From Madurella fahalii (taxonomy: Eukaryota; Ascomycota; Sordariomycetes; Sordariales), in assembly GCA_029876055.1 (NCBI GenBank), contig CM056877.1, positions 4,030,001 to 4,094,000 on the forward strand: 64,000 nucleotides of DNA, in the 5' to 3' direction. The translations under genes were made by a program, and so were the position numbers. Below are positions 57,517 through 64,000 of this stretch, one piece after another. The notes under the pieces were generated by a model that was not told where the DNA came from, did no database searches, and was given only the letters and a program-made list of their open reading frames with translations. How positions within the stretch are numbered: position 1 is the stretch's first letter; each line of letters begins with the position of its first letter.

Positions 57517-59736
57517 ATGGCTGTTACTAACAGACTGTGGCAAAGTTTTGTCGCCGTGGCCGGCTGGTCATCGCATCAGGCCCCGTCCAATGGCCGCACC
57601 GCCTTCGGCCACAATAGGTCGCTATCCAGCATCTTAAGATCAGCTTCTCCGAAGCCGTCGACAACCCATGCCAGGTCCAATTCTATCGCCGAATCCTCCA
57701 TGAGCGCCGACATCGCTCGATCCCGACCTTCGACTCCCCAGCCCAGACGGGTCTTTGTCGCTCAATCTGTTGACGATGATAATGACCTGAGCACAATACC
57801 TGACCCGAGGAGCAGAGCGATGAGCCCCGCCAACCTGACTGGCACGCCCACGTCCCATCACCCAGACCTTGACCAGGAAGTCGCCACCTTGAGCACGAAG
57901 CTGATCAATGCCATCAACCACCAGACGACGTTGGACGATAACCTTTCGGCCACGAGGCTGGAACTGGAGAAGTCGCGCGAAAGGATCCGGGAGCTGGAGG
58001 CCCTGGTTGAAGAGCAGAGGGAGATGCTTTCCGGTGATGTGTGGGTGAAGCGGGCGAGTGTCGAAGCGGAAAAGGCAAAGCTGGTGGCCCGTATCGCCGA
58101 GGAGAAGAGGGCTCGTGTCGATGTGGAACAACAAAAGAAGAAGATTGAGCAGGAGCTGGAGAATCTGACAGCCGCCCTCTTCGAGGAGGCGAACAAGATG
58201 GTCATCTCGGCAAAGGAGGAGGCACGCAAGGAGCAGGAGGCCCTGCACCGCAAGAATGACCAACTCAAGGCACAGATTGCCGATACTGAGGGTCTTCTCA
58301 GATCCCAGCAGGAGCAGCTCGCAGAGCTGAAACACGTCATGGAACAGATGACAGCCGAGAGGGAGGAGCCCCCGACGGTGCCATCGTCGCCTGGCCTCAG
58401 CAAATTTGATACCCCGGAGGCGATCGGCCCTTCGGTCACCATGCGCAGTCACAGCCTATCAGTATCTTCCTCCCCATCTTACCCAACCAGCTTTACCCAT
58501 CTTCTGCACCCCGTCCTGCGAACCGACCTGGCAGCGTACAACGACTTCAAAGATCTTTTGCGGACATCGAAGAGGCTCTCCGGCCCCCGCGTTCCTTCTG
58601 CTTCGTCCGGCTCCGGGTTGACCTCGCTGGGCATTGGTCTGGGCTCGGTTGCCTCGCACGTCTCAGCGGGCAATGCGTCTACTTCCTCCCTCGCCACGAC
58701 CGGGAGCCCCGCGGCAACCTCTCCGCAGACGCCCGTTACGCCGGCATCCTCTATCAGTACTAGCTCATCCACGGCCACGCCGATTCTTCCGCACCTGAAG
58801 GAGACCAAGTTCTACAAGAGGGTCCTCACCGAGGATATCGAGCCGACCCTGCGGCTCGACACCGCACCGGGACTCTCTTGGCTTGCGCGACGCAGTGTAC
58901 TGACGTCGATGACGGACGGGTCACTGGTCGTCGAACCCACTCCCTCGACGGCCACGGGCAGATTCGGCAAAGTCATCAAGCCTGAGCTGTATCCCTGCTC
59001 GCTCTGCGGCGAGTCCAGGAAGGAAGACGACTATCTCCGAACCCATCGTTTCCGCATCAGCGAGTCGGACACGTCTCAAGTCGGATACCCCCTCTGCAAG
59101 TATTGCCTGGCCCGAGTCCGATCGACGTGCGAATTTCTCGGCTTCCTCCGCATTGTCAAGGACGGCCATTGGCGGGCTGACGACGAGGATGCCGAGAAGG
59201 CTGCCTGGGAAGAGAGCGTCCGCTTACGGGAGCAAATGTTTTGGAGCCGGATCGGCGGCGGTGTTGTGCCTACGGGCCACGGCCGCCATCCTTCAAGCTC
59301 TAGCGCCGCCCCTAGTATCCGTGGAGAGAGAAGCCCCAGGCCGAGCCACGATGTCGGGACCAGCACGGAGGATATGGCGGCCGTGGCGGCAGTAGAGTTG
59401 GTAAAAGAGCTCCCGGAGCTGCCCAAGACACCCGAACCGGAAGAAACAATCGAAACGACACAGTCGCCGAACATCGCCAACGAGGAGAGAGTTGTTCCCG
59501 CCGAAACGACGACGCACGATCTTCGGGAAGAAATCCGGGAAGCGGTACAGCCGCCTAGCATGGGCGACATGGATGACGCTATTCCAAGAGAGACGCTTGT
59601 TACCGAGCAGGAAACTCGTACGCTCTCTGCCGGCAACTCAGCTGCACAACACCCCAACCTCAAACCCACCGCTGAAGGTGACGATGCTCACCTGGTGGCT
59701 GTTCCAACCCCAGACCGTACCGACCCTGAACCTTAA
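57517..59736 (+). CDS. SEC2: Rab GDP/GTP exchange factor SEC2
   Basis: A single open frame encodes 739 residues. The Sec2 coiled-coil GEF domain spans about residues 115-290 and includes EVATLSTKLINAINHQTTLD, KKIEQELENLTAALFEEANK, MVISAKEEARKEQEALHRKN and LLRSQQEQLAELKHVMEQM. In yeast this parallel coiled coil activates the Rab GTPase Sec4 on secretory vesicles, driving polarised exocytosis. A conserved Cys motif pair, YPCSLCGESRKEDDYL and LCKYCLARVRSTCEFLGFL, lies at about residues 492-545 and looks like a zinc-binding module. The rest is Ser/Thr/Pro-rich or acidic. I use the first ATG (MAVTNRLWQ). It lies beside a CTAACAG that resembles an intron end, so a spliced upstream start is possible. 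Confidence 0.9.
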   Translation: MAVTNRLWQSFVAVAGWSSHQAPSNGRTAFGHNRSLSSILRSASPKPSTTHARSNSIAESSMSADIARSRPSTPQPRRVFVAQSVDDDNDLSTIPDPRSRAMSPANLTGTPTSHHPDLDQEVATLSTKLINAINHQTTLDDNLSATRLELEKSRERIRELEALVEEQREMLSGDVWVKRASVEAEKAKLVARIAEEKRARVDVEQQKKKIEQELENLTAALFEEANKMVISAKEEARKEQEALHRKNDQLKAQIADTEGLLRSQQEQLAELKHVMEQMTAEREEPPTVPSSPGLSKFDTPEAIGPSVTMRSHSLSVSSSPSYPTSFTHLLHPVLRTDLAAYNDFKDLLRTSKRLSGPRVPSASSGSGLTSLGIGLGSVASHVSAGNASTSSLATTGSPAATSPQTPVTPASSISTSSSTATPILPHLKETKFYKRVLTEDIEPTLRLDTAPGLSWLARRSVLTSMTDGSLVVEPTPSTATGRFGKVIKPELYPCSLCGESRKEDDYLRTHRFRISESDTSQVGYPLCKYCLARVRSTCEFLGFLRIVKDGHWRADDEDAEKAAWEESVRLREQMFWSRIGGGVVPTGHGRHPSSSSAAPSIRGERSPRPSHDVGTSTEDMAAVAAVELVKELPELPKTPEPEETIETTQSPNIANEERVVPAETTTHDLREEIREAVQPPSMGDMDDAIPRETLVTEQETRTLSAGNSAAQHPNLKPTAEGDDAHLVAVPTPDRTDPEP

Positions 59737-60718
59737 GATGACCGACTTGCATGTAATATATTTCCCAGTCAGAGAGCCACACATTGTATTAGTAATATCA
59801 GCTCCGCCGGAGGGGCACGCAGGACGAGTCGTCCTAGAAGAGCAGGCAAGCATTTCGGCGTTCCGGGTTCCCGGTCTTTCGATCCAACTTTTCCTTTGTC
59901 TTCTCTTCGTTTTGATCCAGCAAAAAGCGTTCCATCGAGTTTGGCGTTTTAGGGGTTCAGCATGGCATTTTTAGACCCTTTGTTTTGGCTTTTGGCAACT
60001 TATAGGAGGATGGGTGTTAATGAGAAGGGAATTGGAGCCCGCGCCGGGGAAGTTGGATTCGAATTTGTCCGAGAGATGGAGCTGTTATACAAGACTACCT
60101 TAGTCAAGGGGAAACGGGACTACGCGACCCTAGAGAGTCTAGAGTTCGAAGTTCCAACAATGGATGTATCACAGCTGTGACTCGCGTCTTTTCACCCCCT
60201 CTTACCATACTCTCCCATGGCTGTGATATGTTGGGTTGATGGTCGGTGCGAACGATTTGCGTAGTGAGACAAATCGCAGTGATGGATGTGGACTCTCGCT
60301 GTCTCGACGGTAGTGTTCCTTTGCTTGATGTCCATTTCTCTCTTAGGGAATCGGCAAGAGAGAGTACAGTGAGAGAGCAAACGGGCGTGCTCTACGTCTG
60401 GCGGTGAGGTCATTTGCCAAATGGAGTCCCCCCGATCAGGACACACATTCCTCTACATTTAGTGAGAGCACAACTGGCACGGATAGTTATAGTACTAGCG
60501 ATTAGATTCAGAAATTTTGGTCTCGCAACTATCTGACTCGCCTTATTTTTTGTCTGGCTGATAACTAGGAAGACGCTAAGAACTATTCAATACGAAATTA
60601 AAATTACCGATCAGTCGGCCGCTCGCGGAGTGGGGTATGTGGTTCCTAATCAAGGTGATGCCGGAGTCCTCTTTCAGTAGAGATCCGACCAGAGAAGCAA
60701 GCAGGAGCAAGTAATGAT

Positions 60719-60764
<46 letters not shown>

Positions 60765-61292
60765 AGTCGTGGTACTGGAAATAGATCGAGGAGAAATGGG
60801 ACGACAGGGATAGATCGCCGATAAAAAGAGGAACGGTATAGACAGCAAGGAAATGGCGAAGAGATGTACGGAAAAGAAACTAAAGTGCTAGTAGAATAGC
60901 GGCGAAGCGAAGTGATGGGATGGTATGAAACATGTGTGCGTGTGTATATGTGTGTGTGTCTGTGTGTGAGTGGGTGAATGTGAGAACGCGCAAGCAAAAA
61001 GATACGAGAACAGGAAAAAAAAAAAAAAAAAGAGAAAGAGAAAAGCAAGAACAAGAAAAACAGCCTCCCCATTTCCATAACAATACCTCGGCCGAGGTTC
61101 CCAAGAAGCCAATATGATATCGACACCCCATTCCCCCGTTCCCCCTTTCCTCCTTCCCCCTTCTTTCAACCCATCTCCACCCGCCATCCCCTCCCTCACC
61201 CTCGCACACCTCACCACAATAGACATCACCACAAATAGCCAAAGTCAATCACCACAAACAGACAAACTCAATCGCCAGAAACGATCCCTCGC
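59737..61292. other. Convergent intergenic region with microsatellites
   Basis: Between SEC2 and the Pro/Gln-rich gene are a CGATTTG/CAAATCG hairpin (60253-60276), a CAG run, a TG-rich run (about 60929-60970), an A-run at 61016-61030 and a C/T-rich stretch (about 61110-61210). No gene is supported. Confidence 0.65.
60721..60759 (+). repeat. (CAG)13 microsatellite
   Basis: Thirteen uninterrupted CAG units are present in noncoding DNA between two convergent genes. Confidence 0.97.
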
Positions 61293-64000
61293 TCACTCCC
61301 ACTCCTCAAACCCTCCCTCGCCATACGGATTCCACTCCTGGCCGGGGTAGCTGGTGGCGCTCATCTGGGGGACCATTTCCTCCTCGCGCTTGCGGCCGGG
61401 CTCGTCGGGCTCGCTGGGGAAGACGGGGATCTTCTCCTCGAGGACCAGGCGGCGCTCGGCCTCCCTCTGGGCCTCGGCCTTGCGCTTGGCCCGCTCAAAG
61501 ATGGCGACGTTGTCCTTGGCGGCGGCGGCGGCGGCGGACGAGCTGCCGTTGGTCGCCGCCGCGCTGCTGTTGCTGGGGGATTTCTGCAGCGTGGCGATGG
61601 TGGCCGACGCGATGATGGGCGATTCCATGTCCGTGTCCGAGTCCATGTCCGGGCTCGACGACGGCTGGATGTGGTGGGTTTGCACAGGCGGAGGCACGGT
61701 AGAGTTGGTTGTTGCATTCTCGACGGGCGATCTAGCGGTCGCGGTCGTGGCAGGGGGAGCGGGGCGCGTTGCTTCGTGTGACGGGCCGGCGGATTTGGGC
61801 TCGACGGGGCCGCTGATGATGATTGTGTTGACCGCCGGCTGCTGCTGTTGCTGCTGCGTCTGCGTAGGGAACTGCGAGTGCCGCGGGGTCGCGTCATAGA
61901 TGTTGTCCTCTGGGACGCGCTGCTGGGTCGGTGTCAGGTGCGTGGACGGCGACGACGGGCTCTGGACGGGCGGCTCCGGGCTAACAGCTCGCGAGTCCCG
62001 GCTGACGTTGGCGTCTTGCGATACCGAAGCTACAGGACTGACGGCCCGTCCGGGAGTGGGCTGTGGGCTGAGCGAGGAAATCGGCGAGCGAGCGGCAAGA
62101 CCGGCGTTGGCGTTGAGAGGAGGGTTTGGGCTCATCGGTGGCACCCGCCCGGCTCGCTGCGACGGGAGGGACGAAAGGCTGTCGTTCTCTTCCAGAGTCT
62201 GGCCTTGAGGCTGAATCGGCACCCGTGGGAGTGGGAGTTGAGGGTTCGGCAGACCATGCGATCGTGGAGGAGACGAGCGCTGCGTTTCGGGCGGCGCGGC
62301 AGGGTTGCTCTCTTGGCTGTGGGCACTTACGAGACGAGTCGGTTCAGGTGGGGGCTGCACTTGTTCCTGAGCAAGTGTGACGCTAGGCTGGGGCGGGACC
62401 TCGGGTGCGCGGGCAATCGTGGTTGCTGGCGCCGGCTGAGGCTGCTGGACCGCTTGGGCGGGAGCCTGAGCTGCGAGCTGCTCGCCCGCCGACGGCTGGG
62501 CAGCAGCATCTTGGGCGCGTCCTTGAATGGTCGAGTCCGTTGGTGGGGGAGTCTGGCTCTGAGACTGGGTTTGCGCAGGCGTCTGAGACTGAGGCGTCGC
62601 CGCAGCGTGCGAGACAGAGCCTGATTGCGGTTCGGTGGCCTGCTGCGATAACATCTGGGGACCAGGGGCACCACCGGGCGGAACTTGCGCGCCAGGGACG
62701 CCACCTTGAACCCATTGCTGCTGAGGAACGCCGGGTGGCAGTACTTGTCCCGGCTGTAGACCGTACGGCACCCCGTTTTGTGGGGGCCCAACATAGAGCG
62801 GAGCCGGAGCCGGCACTAGACGACCCTCACCATGCACATATCCGTATCCACGAGGAATCGGAACCTGATCATACTGGGGTTCTACTGGCGGGCGGCCCTG
62901 GCGTGGCGCCTGCTGTGGAGGCGCTGCCTGTTGGCCGATTGGGGGGTAAGTCTTGGGCTGCTGCTGGGCCTGGAGCGGAGTTTGGGTGGCTGAGAGAGGC
63001 TGCTGGGGATTCGACTCCTGCCGCATCGCATTGGGCTGTGGTCCTGGGGCTTGCTGGAATTGCTTAATGGGTCCTGCCGTAGGCTGAGGCAGCATCGTCT
63101 GGGGTAAACGTTGCATTCCTGCCGGCACGTGGCCATGTGGCTGCTGGCCATGAGGGATCTGCGCTTGCGACGGTGTCTCCGCATGTTTGGCTCCCCGCTT
63201 GAAGACGCTCATGAACCCCTTGGAACCCTTTTCTCTTTCCGGCTTTTCATGTGCCGGAACTCCTGGGCCCGAGGGTTTGCTGCCATTGAGCAGCTTTGAT
63301 ATCGTGCTCTGCTGCTTCTCTTTCGGCTGAGCGTTCATTAGAACGCCATTAGGACGGGCAACAGGAGGCTCGAACTGCTGGCGATTGGGTAGTGGCCCGT
63401 TCTGGGCTGCCACCCAAGGTGATGGGCCTGCGGGGTACCCTTGACCGGGGGGGATCTGACCTCCCTGCTGACCACCAGCAAACCGAACGTCGGATTGACG
63501 AGATTGCTGGCTAGGCGGGCGTTGTATGGATCCTGCACCTTGCGTAGACTCCTGAGACGTCGAACCAGGGCCGGTACGAGACGGTGGTGGTTCGGTCCCG
63601 GGGGAGACCGCTGAGAATGATTGCCGTGATGGGAGCCTATTCTCCGGGATCAGGATATTGCCGCTCGTACCCGGCTGCGATGATGACGGGCCGGCCCGCG
63701 CCCGCTCAATCTCAGCCCCTGGGATACCGGATGAAGCGGGTTGGGGCTGCAACGAGACCGAAATAGGTCTTTGAGCTCCTTCGGGGCTTTGACCGTGAAG
63801 GGCAGGCCCGTCAATCGCGGACCCAGCCACCGGCTGAACAGGCTTCCGATCAAGCAGCGTAGGGTGATGTGCCAGTGTCGTGTTCTGGGCTGCTGGAGTG
63901 TGGGTGTGAATCTGACTCAGGCTGGGCTGCGGAGCGGCGACAGGCTGTCCCGAACTGGCTGGGGATGCGTTTTGAAGCCGGGATTGCTCTGCTTGGAACT
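61293..64000 (-). CDS. Pro/Gln-rich protein of unknown function, C-terminal part (5' end outside window)
   Basis: The minus-strand frame is open from the right edge to the TGA at 61295-61293, giving at least 901 residues with no intron needed. The sequence is dominated by Pro, Gln, Ser and Gly (for example QQQWVQGGVPGAQVPPGG) and is probably disordered. A basic patch, KGFMSVFKRGAKHAE, sits in the first third. Near the C-terminus are a charged helical segment (DNVAIFERAKRKAEAQREAE) and a conserved-looking end (SATSYPGQEWNPYGEGGFEEWE). Poly-Ala and poly-Gln runs are encoded by GCC/GCT and CAG tracts. I do not recognise the family; any folded domain would be in the part outside the window. Confidence 0.75.
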   Translation of the reverse strand, partial: FQAEQSRLQNASPASSGQPVAAPQPSLSQIHTHTPAAQNTTLAHHPTLLDRKPVQPVAGSAIDGPALHGQSPEGAQRPISVSLQPQPASSGIPGAEIERARAGPSSSQPGTSGNILIPENRLPSRQSFSAVSPGTEPPPSRTGPGSTSQESTQGAGSIQRPPSQQSRQSDVRFAGGQQGGQIPPGQGYPAGPSPWVAAQNGPLPNRQQFEPPVARPNGVLMNAQPKEKQQSTISKLLNGSKPSGPGVPAHEKPEREKGSKGFMSVFKRGAKHAETPSQAQIPHGQQPHGHVPAGMQRLPQTMLPQPTAGPIKQFQQAPGPQPNAMRQESNPQQPLSATQTPLQAQQQPKTYPPIGQQAAPPQQAPRQGRPPVEPQYDQVPIPRGYGYVHGEGRLVPAPAPLYVGPPQNGVPYGLQPGQVLPPGVPQQQWVQGGVPGAQVPPGGAPGPQMLSQQATEPQSGSVSHAAATPQSQTPAQTQSQSQTPPPTDSTIQGRAQDAAAQPSAGEQLAAQAPAQAVQQPQPAPATTIARAPEVPPQPSVTLAQEQVQPPPEPTRLVSAHSQESNPAAPPETQRSSPPRSHGLPNPQLPLPRVPIQPQGQTLEENDSLSSLPSQRAGRVPPMSPNPPLNANAGLAARSPISSLSPQPTPGRAVSPVASVSQDANVSRDSRAVSPEPPVQSPSSPSTHLTPTQQRVPEDNIYDATPRHSQFPTQTQQQQQQPAVNTIIISGPVEPKSAGPSHEATRPAPPATTATARSPVENATTNSTVPPPVQTHHIQPSSSPDMDSDTDMESPIIASATIATLQKSPSNSSAAATNGSSSAAAAAAKDNVAIFERAKRKAEAQREAERRLVLEEKIPVFPSEPDEPGRKREEEMVPQMSATSYPGQEWNPYGEGGFEEWE

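Overview
The window is a stretch of a filamentous ascomycete nuclear genome. Short GT-AG introns (mostly 55-220 nt) carry CTAAC/CTGAC-type branch points. Coding DNA is G+C-rich in third positions, and families such as HET, DUF7924 and Zn(II)2Cys6 are present. The protein set and base usage fit a Sordariomycete, most likely Sordariales (Chaetomiaceae-like). That placement is inference; no species marker is present.

Layout. 1-996: 3' part of a VHS/GAT sorting protein. 997-25001: an unusual 24-kb gene desert holding a single recognisable gene, a Zn(II)2Cys6 transcription factor on the minus strand (9584-11046). That gene carries an 18-bp coding minisatellite and an apparent 1-nt frameshift. A degenerate ~290-bp direct duplication lies upstream of it. 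25002-33180: a compact block with a SAM-dependent methyltransferase (contains a predicted 8-nt microexon), SHB17-type sedoheptulose bisphosphatase, a small predicted mitochondrial membrane protein, the proteasomal deubiquitinase UBP6, and the Arp2/3 subunit ARPC4 (start codon alone in exon 1, 9-nt last exon). 33181-38635: an RRM RNA-binding protein preceded by ~1.8 kb of pyrimidine-rich DNA and followed by a cluster of CGCGATC motifs. 40020-50333: mitochondrial pyrimidine-nucleotide carrier (RIM2 type), SNX3 sorting nexin, splicing factor SF3A1/PRP21, and protein O-mannosyltransferase PMT1. 50334-57516: an accessory island with tandem repeats, a broken HET-domain gene and a decayed DUF7924 gene. 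57517-64000: the Rab GEF SEC2 and the C-terminal part of a Pro/Gln-rich protein that runs off the window.

Most identified genes are single-copy housekeeping genes (membrane traffic: VHS/GAT, SNX3, SEC2; actin: ARPC4; protein turnover: UBP6; glycosylation: PMT1; splicing: SF3A1; carbon and nucleotide metabolism: SHB17, RIM2). They do not form one pathway and nothing suggests a biosynthetic cluster. Several neighbours are divergently transcribed from shared promoters (SHB17/29186 gene, UBP6/ARPC4, SF3A1/PMT1). I found no rRNA, convincing tRNA, CRISPR array or intact transposon. The most unusual material is the isolated transcription factor with its repeats, the microexon gene models, the CGCGATC cluster, and the two decayed accessory genes.
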